A stretch of 64,000 nucleotides of DNA, taken from NCBI RefSeq assembly GCF_026262505.1, contig NC_067205.1:21112245-21176244 (forward strand), read 5' to 3'. The notes beneath the pieces are model-generated. The model was not told where the DNA came from and did no database searches. It saw nothing but the letters and a program-made list of their open reading frames with translations. The translations under genes were made by a program, and so were the position numbers. The stretch is from Trichomonas vaginalis G3. Lineage: Eukaryota > Parabasalia > Trichomonadida > Trichomonadidae. This document shows, one piece after another, positions 12,246 to 27,115 of this stretch (within the stretch, counting starts at the first letter, position 1; the number at the start of each line of letters is the position of its first letter).

Positions 12246-14179
12246 AGAAGTCTTGACAAAACATATTCGAAGAAGTCATGACAAAACATATACGCTCATG
12301 TTTGACAAAACATATACGAAGAAATCATGACAAAACATTTACGCTCATTACGATGAAGAAGTCATGAAAATTCATGAGGTGAGAAAAGAGGTGAGAAAAG
12401 AGGTGAGATCTCACCTCTTCACCTAAACATTATTTTTGGGTCATTTACGTTCATTACGAAGAAATCATGACAAAACCTATACGAAGAAATCATGACAAAA
12501 CATTTACGATGAAGAAGTCATGACAAAGCATATACGATGAAGTTTCGACAAATCATTTACGTTCATGTTTGACAAAGCATATACGATGAAATCATGACAA
12601 AACATATACGAAGAAGTTTCGACAAAACATGTACGATGAAATCATGACAAAACATATACGATGAAGTTTTGACAAAACATATACGAAGAAGTCATGACAA
12701 AACATAAACGAAGAAGTCATGACAAAACATTTACGATGAAGAAGTCATGACAAAACATAAACGAAGAAATCATGACAAAACATTTACGATGAAGAAGTCA
12801 TGACAAAGCATAAACGAAGAAATCATGACAAATCATTTACGTTCATTACGATGAAGAAGTCATGACAAAACATGTACGTTCATGTTTGACAAAACATTTA
12901 CGATGAAGAAATCATGACAAAACATAAACGAAGAAATCATGACAAATCATTTACATTCATTACGATGAAGAAGTCATGACAAAACATGTACGTTCATGTT
13001 TGACAAAACATTTACGATGAAGTTTCGACAAAACATTTACACTCATTACGATGAAGAAGTCATGACAAATCATTTACGTTCATTACGATGAAGAAGTCTT
13101 GACAAAACATTTACGCTCATGTTTGACAAAACATTTACACTCATTACGATGAAGAAGTCATGACAAAACATATACGCTCATGTTTGACAAAACATATACG
13201 CTCATTACGATGAAGAAATCATGACAAAACATTTACGATGAAGTAGTGACAAAACATATACGATGAAGAAGTCTTGACAAAACATTTACGCTCATGTTTG
13301 ACAAAGCATATACGTTCATTACGATGAAGAAGTCATGACAAAGCATATACGATGAAATCATGACAAAACATAAACGAAGAAATCATGACAAAACATTTCC
13401 GATGAAGAAATCATGAAAATTCAATGAGGTGAGAAAAGAGGTGAGATCTCACCTCTTCACCTAAACATTATTTTTGGGTCATTTACGCTCATTACGAAGA
13501 AATCATGACAAAACATATACGAAGAAATCATGACAAAATATAAACGTTCATTCCGATGAAGAAATCATGAAAATTCAATGAGGTGAGAAAAGAGGTGAGA
13601 TCTCACCTCTTCACCTAAAATATATTTTTGTCTGATTTACGCTCATTACGATGAAGAAATCATGACAAAACATTTACGAAGAAGAAATCATGACAAAGCA
13701 TATACGCTCATTACGATGAAGAAATCATGACAAAACATTTACGATGAAGAAGTCTTGACAAAGCATATACGTTCATGTTTGACACATTCATTTACACTCA
13801 TTACGATGAAGAAATCATGACAAAACATATACAATGAAGAAATCATGAGATTAGAAATGAGATTAGAAATGAGGTTAGATCTAACCATCTACCCTAAACA
13901 TTATTTTTAGTCGTTTACGTTCATTACGATGAAGAAGTTTCGACACATTCATTTACGCTCATTACGATAAAATCATCATGACAAAACATATACGTTCATT
14001 ACGATGAAGAAATCATGAAAATTCAATGAGGTGAGAAAAGAGGTGAGATCTAACCATCTACCCTAAACATTATTTTTGGATCATTTACACTCATTCCGAT
14101 GAAGAAGTTTCGACAAAACATTAACGATAAAATCATCATGACAAAACATTAACGTTCATTACGATGAAGTGTTCTGATG

Positions 14180-14300
14180 AAGTCATAACTGCCTTCCTCC
14201 TGTGTTGTTGTCTAAATGTCATGTTGTCTCATTTTTTCAGAGAAGTTAAATGACCTGGTAGCACATGGTAACATGGTAGCACCTTCAGTTCTTCAAAAAT
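14180..14300 (+). repeat. Lone diverged B copy
   Basis: 121 bp, GGTAGCAC form. It is followed by the palindrome AATAATTAATTATT. Confidence 0.93.
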
Positions 14301-14668
14301 AATTAATTATTGAATGACCTAAAAACCATTAATGAAAACATTATTTTTGGATCATTTACACTCATTACGATGAAGAAGTTTCGACAAAACATTAACGTTC
14401 ATTACGATGAAGAAGTTTTGACAAAACATATACGTTCATTACGATGAAGAAATCATGAAAATTCAATGAGGTGAGAAAAGAGGTGAGATCTCACCTCTTC
14501 ACCTAAACATTATTTTTGGGTCATTTACGCTCATTACGATGAAGAAATCATGACAAAACATTTACGAAGAAGTTTTGACAAAACATATACGTTCATTACG
14601 ATGAAGAAATCATGACAAAACATTTACGAAGAAGTTTTGACAAAACATATACGTTCATTACGATGAAG

Positions 14669-15110
14669 TTTATTTCCTGCTGTGTTGTCAAAATGTCATG
14701 TTGTCACACTTTTTCAGAGAAGTTAAATGACCGAGTGACACATGGTGACGTAGTGACACCTTCAGTTCTTCAAAAATAAGTCATAACTGCCTTCCTCCTG
14801 TGTTGTTGTCTAAATGTCATGTTGTCTCATTTTTTCAGAGAAGTTAAATGACCGAGTGACACATGGTGACGTAGTGACACCTTCAGTTCTTCAAAAATAA
14901 GTCATAACTGCCTTCCTCCTGTGTTGTTGTCAAAATGTCATGAGTTAAATTACCTGGTGACCGAGTGACACCTTCAGTTCTTCAAAAATAAGTCATAACT
15001 GCCTTCCTCCTGTGTTGTTGTCTAAATGTCATGTTGTCTCATTTTTTCAGAGAAGTTAAATGACCTGGTGACACATGGTGACGTAGTGACACCTTCAGTT
15101 CTTCAAAAAT
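14669..15110 (+). repeat. B array, four copies
   Basis: The layout and length (442 bp) are those of the array at 5624. It opens the short unit 4. Confidence 0.95.
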
Positions 15111-17213
15111 AATTAATTATTGAATAACCTGAAACCATGAACGTAAACATTATTTTTGGATCATTTACGCTCATTACGATGAAGTTTTGACACGAAGTGA
15201 AGAATTGCACTTCGTCAAAAAAGTGAAGGTTCCCGACGGTTTCAAACCGCCATACTTTACATTTTGTACAAAAATATTGTGAGTAAATGAACTCATTATT
15301 TTTTGCATCATGACAAAAACATATACGAAGAAATCATGACAAAACATTTACGCTCATTACGATGAAGAAGTCATGAAAATTCATGAGGTGAGAAAAGAGG
15401 TGAGAAAAGAGGTGAGATCTCACCTCTTCACCTAAACATTATTTTTGGGTCATTTACGTTCATTACGAAGAAATCATGACAAAACCTATACGAAGAAATC
15501 ATGACAAAACATTTACGATGAAGAAGTCATGACAAAGCATATACGATGAAGTTTCGACAAATCATTTACGTTCATGTTTGACAAAGCATATACGATGAAA
15601 TCATGACAAAACATATACGAGAAGTTTCGACAAAACATGTACGATGAAATCATGACAAAACATATACGATGAAGTTTTGACAAAACATATACGAAGAAGT
15701 CATGACAAAACATAAACGAAGAAGTCATGACAAAACATTTACGATGAAGAAGTCATGACAAAACTAAACGAAGAAAATCATGACAAAACATTTACGATGA
15801 AGAAGTCATGACAAAGCATAAACGAAGAAAATCATGACAAATCATTTACGTTCATTACGATGAAAAATCATGACAAAACATGTACGTTCATGTTTGACAA
15901 AACATTTACGATGAAGAAATCATGACAAAACATAAACGAAGAAATCATGACAAATCATTTACATTCATTACGATGAAGAAGTCATGACAAAACATGTACG
16001 TTCATGTTTGACAAAAACATTTACGATGAAGTTTCGACAAAACATTTACACTCATTACGATGAAGAAGTCATGACAAATCATTTACGTTCATTACGATGA
16101 AGAAGTCTTGACAAAACATTTACGCTCATGTTTGACAAAACATTTACACTCATTACGATGAAGAAAAGTCTTGACAAAGCATATACGTTCATTACGATGA
16201 AGAAGTCATGACAAAACATTACGCTCATGTTTGACAAACATATACGCTCATTACGATGAAGAATCATGACAAAACATTTACGATGAAGTAGTGACAAAAC
16301 ATAATACGAAGAAGTCATGACAAAACATTACGCTCATGTTTGACAAAGCATATACGTTCATTACGATGAAGAAGTCATGACAAAGCATATACGATGAAAT
16401 CATGACAAAACATAACGAAGAATCATGACAAAACATTCCGATGAAGAAATCATGAAAATTCAATGAGGTGAGAAAAGAGGTGAGATCTCACCTCTTCACC
16501 TAAAATTATTTTTGTCATTTACGCTCATTACGAAGAAATCATGACAAAAACTTACAAGAATCATGACAAAATATAAACGTTCATTCCGATGAAGAAATCA
16601 TGAAAATTCAATGAGGTGAGAAAAGAGGTGAGATCTCACCTCTTCACCTAAAATATATTTTTGTCTGATTTACGCTCATTACGATGAAGAAATCATGACA
16701 AAACATTTACGAAGAAGAAATCATGACAAAGCATATACGCTCATTACGATGAAGAAATCATGACAAAACATTTACGATGAAGAAGTCTTGACAAAGCATA
16801 TACGTTCATGTTTGACACATTCATTTACACTCATTACGATGAAGAAATCATGACAAAACATATACAATGAAGAAATCATGAGATTAGAAATGAGATTAGA
16901 AATGAGGTTAGATCTAAACCATCTACCCTAAACATTATTTTTAGTCGTTTACGTTCATTACGATGAAGAAGTTTCGACACATTCATTTACGCTCATTACG
17001 ATAAAATCATCATGACAAAACATATACGTTCATTACGATGAAGAAATCATGAAAATTCAATGAGGTGAGAAAAGAGGTGAGATCTAACCATCTACCCTAA
17101 ACATTATTTTTGGATCATTTACACTCATTCCGATGAAGAAGTTTCGACAAAACATTAACGATAAAATCATCATGACAAAACATTAACGTTCATTACGATG
17201 AAGTGTTCTGATG

Positions 17214-17334
17214 AAGTCATAACTGCCTTCCTCCTGTGTTGTTGTCTAAATGTCATGTTGTCTCATTTTTTCAGAGAAGTTAAATGACCTGGTAGCACAT
17301 GGTAACATGGTAGCACCTTCAGTTCTTCAAAAAT
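17214..17334 (+). repeat. Lone diverged B copy
   Basis: 121 bp, GGTAGCAC form, in the short unit 4. Short units keep this block although they lack the core. Confidence 0.93.
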
Positions 17335-17727
17335 AATTAATTATTGAATGACCTAAAAACCATTAATGAAAACATTATTTTTGGATCATTTACACTCATT
17401 ACGATGAAGAAGTTTCGACAAAACATTAACGTTCATTACGATGAAGAAGTTTTGACAAAACATATACGTTCATTACGATGAAGAAATCATGAAAATTCAA
17501 TGAGGTGAGAAAAGAGGTGAGATCTCACCTCTTCACCTAAACATTATTTTTGGGTCATTTACGCTCATTACGATGAAGAAATCATGACAAAACATTTACG
17601 AAGAAGTTTTGACAAAACATATACGAAGAAGTTTTGACAAAACATATACGTTCATTACGATGAAGAAATCATGACAAAACATTTACGAAGAAGTTTTGAC
17701 AAAACATATACGTTCATTACGATGAAG

Positions 17728-18169
17728 TTTATTTCCTGCTGTGTTGTCAAAATGTCATGTTGTCACACTTTTTCAGAGAAGTTAAATGACCGAGTGACAC
17801 ATGGTGACGTAGTGACACCTTCAGTTCTTCAAAAATAAGTCATAACTGCCTTCCTCCTGTGTTGTTGTCTAAATGTCATGTTGTCTCATTTTTTCAGAGA
17901 AGTTAAATGACCGAGTGACACATGGTGACGTAGTGACACCTTCAGTTCTTCAAAAATAAGTCATAACTGCCTTCCTCCTGTGTTGTTGTCAAAATGTCAT
18001 GAGTTAAATTACCTGGTGACCGAGTGACACCTTCAGTTCTTCAAAAATAAGTCATAACTGCCTTCCTCCTGTGTTGTTGTCTAAATGTCATGTTGTCTCA
18101 TTTTTTCAGAGAAGTTAAATGACCTGGTGACACATGGTGACGTAGTGACACCTTCAGTTCTTCAAAAAT
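17728..18169 (+). repeat. B array, four copies
   Basis: The layout and length (442 bp) are those of the array at 5624. It opens the long unit 5. Confidence 0.95.
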
Positions 18170-19165
18170 AATTAATTATTGAATAACCTGAAACCATGAA
18201 CGTAAACATTATTTTTGGATCATTTACGCTCATTACGATGAAGTTTTGACACGAAGTGAAGAATTGCACTTCGTCAAAAAAGTGAAGGTTCCCGACGGTT
18301 TCAAACCGCCATACTTTACATTTTGTACAAAAATATTGTGAGTAAATGAACTCATTATTTTTTGCATCATGACAAAACATATACGAAGAAATCATGACAA
18401 AACATTTACGCTCATTACGATGAAGAAGTCATGAAAATTCATGAGGTGAGAAAAGAGGTGAGATCTCACCTCTTCACCTAAACATTATTTTTGGGTCATT
18501 TACGTTCATTACGAAGAAGTCATGACAAAACCTATACGAAGAAATCATGACAAAACATTTACGCTCATTCGATGAAGAAGTCATGAAAATTCATGAGGTG
18601 AGAAAAGAGGTAGAAAAGAGGTGAGATCTCACCTCTTCACCTAAACATTATTTTTGGGTCATTTACGTTCATTACGAAGAAGTCATGACAAAACCTATAC
18701 GAAGAAATCATGACAAAACATTTACGATGAAGAAGTCATGACAAAGCATATACGATGAAGTTTCGACAAATCATTTACGTTCATGTTTGACAAAGCATAT
18801 ACGATGAAATCATGACAAAACATTTACGATGAAATCATGACAAAACATTTACGAAGAAATCATGACAAAACATTTACGATGAAGTCATGACAAAACATAT
18901 ACGAAGAAGTTTCGACAAAACATGTACGATGAAATCATGACAAAACATATACGATGAAGTTTTGACAAAACATATACGAAGAAGTCATGACAAAACATAA
19001 ACGAAGAAGTCATGACAAAACATAAACGAAGAAATCATGACAAAACATAAACGAAGAAATCATGACAAAACATTTACGATGAAGAAGTCATGACAAAGCA
19101 TAAACGAAGAAATCATGACAAATCATTTACGTTCATTACGATGAAGAAATCATGACAAAACATGT

Positions 19166-21285
19166 ACGTTCATGTTTGACAAAGCATATACGATGAAGTT
19201 TTGACAAAACATTTACGATGAAGTCTTGACAAATCATATACGAAGAAGTCATGACAAAACATTTACGAAGAAGTCTTGACAAATCATTTACGAAGAAGTC
19301 TTGACACGAAGTGAAGATTTGCACTTCGTCAAAAAAGTGAAGGTTCGACAAAATTTACGTTCATGTTTGACAAAACATATACGTTCATGTTTGACAAAGC
19401 ATATACGATGAAGTTTTGACACGAAGTGAAGATTTGCACTTCGTCAAAAAAGTGAAGGTTCGACAAAACATTTACGTTCATGTTTGACAAAGCATATACG
19501 ATGAAGTTTCGACAAAACATATACGTTCATGTTTGACAAAGCATATACGATGAAGTTTTGACACGAAGTGAAGATTTGCACTTCGTCAAAAAAGTGAAGG
19601 TTCGACAAAACATTTACGTTCATGTTTGACAAAGCATATACGATGAAGTTTTGACACGAAGTGAAGATTTGCACTTCGTCAAAAAAGTGAAGGTTCGACA
19701 AAACATTTACGTTCATGTTTGACAAAACATATACGTTCATGTTTGACAAAGCATATACGATGAAGTTTTGACAAAACATTTACGAAGAAGTCTTGACAAA
19801 TCATTTACGAAGAAGTCTTGACACGAAGTGAAGATTTGCACTTCGTCAAAAAAGTGAAGGTTCGACAAAACATTTACGTTCATGTTTGACAAAGCATATA
19901 CGATGAAGTTTTGACACGAAGTGAAGATTTGCACTTCGTCAAAAAAGTGAAGGTTCGACAAAACATTTACGTTCATGTTTGACAAAGCATATACGATGAA
20001 GTTTTGACACGAAGTGAAGATTTGCACTTCGTCAAAAAAGTGAAGGTTCGACAAAACATTTACGTTCATGTTTGACAAAGCATATACGATGAAGTTTCGA
20101 CAAAACATATACGTTCATGTTTGACAAAGCATATACGATGAAGTTTTGACACGAAGTGAAGATTTGCACTTCGTCAAAAAAGTGAAGGTTCGACAAAACA
20201 TATACGTTCATGTTTGACAAAGCATATACGATGAAGTTTTGACAAAACATTTACGATGAAGTCTTGACAAATCATATACGAAGAAGTCATGACAAAACAT
20301 TTACGAAGAAGTCTTGACAAATCATTTACGAAGAAGTCTTGACACGAAGTGAAGATTTGCACTTCGTCAAAAAAGTGAAGGTTCGACAAAAATTTACGTT
20401 CATGTTTGACAAAACATATACGTTCATGTTTGACAAAGCATATACGATGAAGTTTTGACACGAAGTGAAGATTTGCACTTCGTCAAAAAAGTGAAGGTTC
20501 GACAAAACATTTACGTTAATGTTTGACAAAGCATATACGATGAAGTTTTGACACGAAGTGAAGATTTGCACTTCGTCAAAAAAGTGAAGGTTCGACAAAA
20601 CATTTACGTTCATGTTTGACAAAGCATATACGATGAAGTTTCGACAAACATATACGTTCATGTTTGACAAAGCATATACGATGAAGTTTCGACAAAAACA
20701 TATACGTTCATGTTTGACAAAGCATATACGATGAAGTTTTGACAAAACATTTACGATGAAGTCTTGACAAATCATATACGAAGAAGTCATGACAAAACAT
20801 TTACGAAGAAGTCTTGACAAATCATTTACGAAGAAGTCTTGACACGAAGTGAAGATTTGCACTTCGTCAAAAAGTGAAGGTTCGACAAAACATTTACGTT
20901 CATGTTTGACAAAACATATACGTTCATGTTTGACAAAGCATATACGATGAAGTTTTGACACGAAGTGAAGATTTGCACTTCGTCAAAAAAGTGAAGGTTC
21001 GACAAAACATTTACGTTCATGTTTGACAAAGCATATACGATGAAGTTTCGACAAAACATATACGTTCATGTTTGACAAAGCATATACGATGAAGTTTTGA
21101 CAAAACATTTACGATGAAGTCATGACAAAACATTTACGAAGAAGTCTTGACAAAATCATTTACGAAGAAGTCTTGACAAAACATATACGATGAAGTTTTG
21201 ACACGAAGTGAAGATTTGCACTTCGTCAAAAAAAGTGAAGGTTCGACAAAACATATACGTTCATGTTTGACAAAGCATATACGAA
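19166..21285 (+). repeat. Core array, unit 5
   Basis: Around 14 hairpin repeats or parts of them. The order of 93-bp, 48-bp and 25-bp modules matches units 7 and 9 almost throughout, so the order is inherited by unit-scale copying rather than reshuffled locally. Confidence 0.92.
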
Positions 21286-23216
21286 GAAGTCTTGACAAAA
21301 CATATTCGAAGAAGTCATGACAAAACATATACGCTCATGTTTGACAAAACATATACGAAGAAATCATGACAAAACATTTACGCTCATTACGATGAAGAAG
21401 TCATGAAAATTCATGAGGTGAGAAAAGAGGTGAGAAAAGAGGTGAGATCTCACCTCTTCACCTAAACATTATTTTTGGGTCATTTACGTTCATTACGAAG
21501 AAGTCATGACAAAACCTATACGAAGAAATCATGACAAAACATTTACGATGAAGAAGTCATGACAAAGCATATACGATGAAGTTTCGACAAATCATTTACG
21601 TTCATGTTTGACAAAGCATATACGATGAAATCATGACAAAACATATACGAAGAAGTTTCGACAAAACATGTACGATGAAATCATGACAAAACATATACGA
21701 TGAAGTTTTGACAAAACATATACGAAGAAGTCATGACAAAACATAAACGAAGAAGTCATGACAAAACATTTACGATGAAGAAGTCATGACAAAACATAAA
21801 CGAAGAAATCATGACAAAACATTTACGATGAAGAAGTCATGACAAAGCATAAACGAAGAAATCATGACAAATCATTTACGTTCATTACGATGAAGAAGTC
21901 ATGACAAAACATGTACGTTCATGTTTGACAAAACATTTACGATGAAGAAATCATGACAAAACATAAACGAAGAAATCATGACAAATCATTTACATTCATT
22001 ACGATGAAGAAGTCATGACAAAACATGTACGTTCATGTTTGACAAAACATTTACGATGAAGTTTCGACAAAACATTTACACTCATTACGATGAAGAAGTC
22101 ATGACAAATCATTTACGTTCATTACGATGAAGAAGTCTTGACAAAACATTTACGCTCATGTTTGACAAAACATTTACACTCATTACGATGAAGAAGTCAT
22201 GACAAAACATATACGCTCATGTTTGACAAAACATATACGCTCATTACGATGAAGAAATCATGACAAAACATTTACGATGAAGTAGTGACAAAACATATAC
22301 GATGAAGAAGTCTTGACAAAACATTTACGCTCATGTTTGACAAAGCATATACGTTCATTACGATGAAGAAGTCATGACAAAGCATATACGATGAAATCAT
22401 GACAAAACATAAACGAAGAAATCATGACAAAACATTTCCGATGAAGAAATCATGAAAATTCAATGAGGTGAGAAAAGAGGTGAGATCTCACCTCTTCACC
22501 TAAACATTATTTTTGGGTCATTTACGCTCATTACGAAGAAATCATGACAAAACATATACGAAGAAATCATGACAAAATATAAACGTTCATTCCGATGAAG
22601 AAATCATGAAAATTCAATGAGGTGAGAAAAGAGGTGAGATCTCACCTCTTCACCTAAAATATATTTTTGTCTGATTTACGCTCATTACGATGAAGAAATC
22701 ATGACAAAACATTTACGAAGAAGAAATCATGACAAAGCATATACGCTCATTACGATGAAGAAATCATGACAAAACATTTACGATGAAGAAGTCTTGACAA
22801 AGCATATACGTTCATGTTTGACACATTATTTACACTCATTACGATGAAGAAATCATGACAAAAATATACAATGAAGAAATCATGAGATTAGAAATGAGAT
22901 TAGAAATGAGGTTAGATCTAACCATCTACCCTAAACATTATTTTTAGTCGTTTACGTTCATTACGATGAAGAAGTTTCGACACATTCATTTACGCTCATT
23001 ACGATAAAATCATCATGACAAAACATATACGTTCATTACGATGAAGAAATCATGAAAATTCAATGAGGTGAGAAAAGAGGTGAGATCTAACCATCTACCC
23101 TAAACATTATTTTTGGATCATTTACACTCATTCCGATGAAGAAGTTTCGACAAAACATTAACGATAAATCATCATGACAAAACATTAACGTTCATTACGA
23201 TGAAGTGTTTCTGATG

Positions 23217-23337
23217 AAGTCATAACTGCCTTCCTCCTGTGTTGTTGTCTAAATGTCATGTTGTCTCATTTTTTCAGAGAAGTTAAATGACCTGGTAGCA
23301 CATGGTAACATGGTAGCACCTTCAGTTCTTCAAAAAT
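23217..23337 (+). repeat. Lone diverged B copy
   Basis: 121 bp, GGTAGCAC form, in unit 5. Confidence 0.93.
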
Positions 23338-23708
23338 AATTAATTATTGAATGACCTAAAAACCATTAATGAAAAACATTATTTTTGGATCATTTACACT
23401 CATTACGATGAAGAAGTTTCGACAAAACATTAACGTTCATTACGATGAAGAAGTTTTTGACAAAACATATACGTTCATTACGATGAAGAAATCATGAAAA
23501 TTCAATGAGGTGAGAAAAGAGGTGAGATCTCACCTCTTCACCTAAACATTATTTTTGGGTCATTTACGCTCATTACGATGAAGAAATCATGACAAAAACA
23601 TTTACGAAGAAGTTTTGACAAAACATATACGTTCATTACGATGAAGAAATCATGACAAAACATTTACGAAGAAGTTTTGACAAAACATATACGTTCATTA
23701 CGATGAAG

Positions 23709-24152
23709 TTTATTTCCTGCTGTGTTGTCAAAATGTCATGTTGTCACACTTTTTCAGAGAAGTTAAAATGACCGAGTGACACATGGTGACGTAGTGACAC
23801 CTTCAGTTCTTCAAAAATAAGTCATAACTGCCTTCCTCCTGTGTTGTTGTCTAAATGTCATGTTGTCTCATTTTTTCAGAGAAGTTAAATGACCGAGTGA
23901 CACATGGTGACGTAGTGACACCTTCAGTTCTTCAAAAATAAGTCATAACTGCCTTCCTCCTGTGTTGTTGTCAAAATGTCATGAGTTAAATTACCTGGTG
24001 ACCGAGTGACACCTTCAGTTCTTCAAAAATAAGTCATAACTGCCTTCCTCCTGTGTTGTTGTCTAAATGTCATGTTGTCTCATTTTTTCAGAGAAGTTAA
24101 ATGACCTGGTGACACATGGTGACGTAAGTGACACCTTCAGTTCTTCAAAAAT
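23709..24152 (+). repeat. B array, four copies
   Basis: As at 5624, with two extra single bases (an added A in AGTTAAAATGACC and in GACGTAAGTGAC) that lie at the start of a stretch with rising error. Confidence 0.93.
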
Positions 24153-24999
24153 AATTAATTATTGAATAACCTGAAACCATGAACGTAAACATTATTTTTG
24201 GATCATTTACGCTCATTACGATGAAGTTTTGACACGAAGTGAAGAATTGCACTTCGTCAAAAAAGTGAAGGTTCCCGACGGTTTCAAACCGCCATACTTT
24301 ACATTTTGTACAAAAATATTGTGAGTAAATGAACTCATTATTTTTTGCATCATGACAAAAACATATACGAAGAAATCATGACAAAACATTTACGCTCGCT
24401 CATTACGATGAAGAAGTCATGAAAATTCATGAGGTGAGAAAAGAGGTGGAAAAGAGGTGAGATCTCACCTCTTCACCTAAACATTATTTTTGGGTCATTT
24501 ACGTTCATTACGAAGAAATCATGACAAAACCTATACGAAGAAATCATGACAAAACATTTACGATGAAGAAGTCATGACAAAGCATATACGATGAAGTTTC
24601 GACAAATCATTTACGTTCATGTTTGACAAAGCATATACGATGAAATCATGACAAAACATTTACGATGAAATCATGACAAAACATTTACGAAGAAATCATG
24701 ACAAAACATTTACGATGAAGTTCATGACAAAACATATACGAAGAAGTTTCGACAAAACATTTACGATGAAATCATGACAAAACATATACGATGAAGTTTT
24801 GACAAAACATATACGAAGAAGTCATGACAAAACATATACGAAGAAGTCATGACAAAACATAAACGAAGAAATCATGACAAAACATAAACGAAGAAATCAT
24901 GACAAACATTTACGATGAAGAAGTCATGACAAAGCATAAACGAAGAAATCATGACAAATCATTTACGTTCATTACATGAAGAAATCATGACAAAACATG

Positions 25000-27115
25000 T
25001 ACGTTCATGTTTGACAAAGCATATACGATGAAGTTTTGACAAACAATTTACGATGAAGTCTTGACAAATCATATACGAAGAAGTCATGACAAAACATTTA
25101 CGAAGAAGTCTTGACAAATCATTTACGAAGAAGTCTTGACACGAAGTGAAGATTTGCACTTCGTCAAAAAAGTGAAGGTTCGACAAAACATTTACGTTCA
25201 TGTTTGACAAAGCATATACGATGAAGTTTTGACACGAAGTGAAGATTTGCACTTCGTCAAAAAAGTGAAGGTTCGACAAAACATTTACGTTCATGTTTGA
25301 CAAAGCATATACGATGAAGTTTCGACAAACATATACGTTCATGTTTGACAAAGCATATACGATGAAGTTTTGACACGAATGAAGATTTGCCATTCGTAAA
25401 AAGTGAAGGTTCGACAAAACATTTACGTTCATGTTTTGACAAAGCATATACGATGAAGTTTTGACACGAAGTGAAGATTTGCACTTCGTCAAAAAAGTGA
25501 AGGTTTCGACAAAACATTTACGTTCTAGTTTGACAAAACATATAACGTTCATGTTTGACAAAGCATATACGATGAAGTTTTGACAAAACATTTACGAAAG
25601 AAGTCTTGACAAATCATTTACGAAGAAGTCTTGACACGAAGTGAAGATTTGCACATTCGTCAAAAAGTGAAGGTTCGACAAAACATTTAACGTTCATGTT
25701 TGACAAAGCATATACGATGAAGTCTTGACACGAAGTGAAGATTTGGCACTTCGTCAAAAAAGTGAAGGTTCGACAAAACATTTACGTTATATGTTTGACA
25801 AAGCATATACGATGAAGTTTTTGACACGAAGTGAAGATTTGGCACTTCGTCAAAAAAGTGAAGGTTCGACAAAACATTTACGTTCATGTTTTGACAAAGC
25901 ATTACGGATGAAGTTTCGACAAACATATAACGTTCATGTTTGACAAAGCATATACGCATGAAGTTTTGACACCGAAGTGAAGATTTGCACTTCGTCAAAA
26001 AAAGTGAAGGTTGACAAAACATATACGTTCATGTTTGACAAAGCATATACGATGAAAGTTTTGACAAAAACATTTACGATGAAGTCTTGACAATCATATA
26101 CGAAGAAGTCATGACAAACATTTAGAAGAAGTCTTGACAAATCATTTACAAAGAAGTCTTGACACGAATGGAAGATTTGCACTTCGTCAAAAAGTGAAAG
26201 GTTCGACAAAACATTTACGTTCATGTTTTGACAAAACATATACGTTCATGTTTGACAAAGCATAATACGATGAAGTTTTGACACGAAGTGAAGATTTGCA
26301 CTTCGTCAAAAAAGTGAAGGTTCGAAAAACATTTACGTTAATGTTTGACAAAGCATATACGATGAAGTTTTGGACACGAAGTGAAGATTTGCACTTCGTC
26401 AAAAAAGTGAAGGTTCGACAAAACATTTACGTTCATGTTTGACAAAGCATATACGATGAAGTTTCGACCAAAACATATACGTTCATGTTTGACAAGCATA
26501 TACGATGAAGTTTCGACAAAAACATATACGTTCATGTTTGACAGCATATACGAATGAAGTTTTGACAAAACATTTACGATGAAGTCTTGACAAATCATAT
26601 ACGAAGAAGTCATGACAAAACATTTACGAAGAAGTCTTGACAAAATATTACGAAGAGTCTTGACACGAAAGTGAAGATTTGCACTTCGTCAAAAAGTGAA
26701 GGTTCGACAAAACATTTACGTTCATGTTTGACAAAACATATACGTTCATGTTTGACAAAGCATATACGATGAAGTTTTGACAAGAAGTGCAAGATTTGCA
26801 CTTGTCAAAAAGTGAAGGTTCGACAAAACATTTTACGTTCATGTTTGACAAAGCATAGTACGATGAAAGTTTCGACAAAACATATACGTTCATGTTTTGA
26901 CAAAGCATATACGATGAAGTTTTGACAAACATTTACGATGAAGTCATGACAAAACATTTCAAGCAGTCTTGACAATCATTTAGAAGAAGTCTTGACAAAA
27001 CATATACGATGAAGTTTTGACAGCGAAGTGGAAGATTTGCACTTCGTCAAAAAAGTGAAGGTTCGACAAAACATATACGTTCAATGTTTGACAAAGCATA
27101 TACGAAGAAGTTTGA
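25000..27115 (+). repeat. Core array, unit 6, indel-rich
   Basis: Module order still matches the clean cores, but single-base gains and losses appear every 20-40 bases from about 25.3 kb (GGCACTTCG, TTTTGGACACG, CACTTGTCAAAAAG and others). This pattern fits uncorrected reads near a contig end. Confidence 0.85.

Larger units (their letters stand above)
8691..14668 (+). repeat. Higher-order unit 3, type L (5.98 kb)
   Basis: This is a full long unit. After the B array and link come two P blocks (9416-9437 and 9581-9602), then monomers, the core array (about 10120-12245), a third P block (12398-12419), and the second-half monomers, which match unit 2 closely. The tail carries the L form: no extra step and a single GAAGAAGTTTTGAC monomer. 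Units at 17728, 30093 and 39115 have the same layout and nearly the same length (5,981, 5,952 and 5,984 bp). Confidence 0.92.
14669..17727 (+). repeat. Higher-order unit 4, type S (3.06 kb)
   Basis: There is no core array, and the S-type marks are present (extra step near 16165-16200, doubled tail monomer near 17610-17650). Between about 15.3 and 16.6 kb there are many single-base gains and losses relative to the units at 5624 and 36045. These also break the 77-codon link frame here. Their clustering, against a clean remainder, looks more like base-calling error than decay. Confidence 0.9.
17728..23708 (+). repeat. Higher-order unit 5, type L (5.98 kb)
   Basis: The layout is that of unit 3: two early P blocks (18453-18474 and 18616-18637), core array at about 19166-21285, L-type tail and lone B copy at 23217-23337. 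It holds the longest open stretch in the window on the minus strand (20326-20961, 211 codons), which is only core repeats read in frame. It is followed directly by another core-bearing unit rather than a short one. Confidence 0.92.

Noticed and set aside
20326-20961. 211-codon minus-strand frame and similar frames of 100-175 codons as genes
   Set aside because: They consist only of the core repeat in translation, occur in all three minus frames with the same peptides, and overlap one another. Repeat lengths divisible by three explain them.
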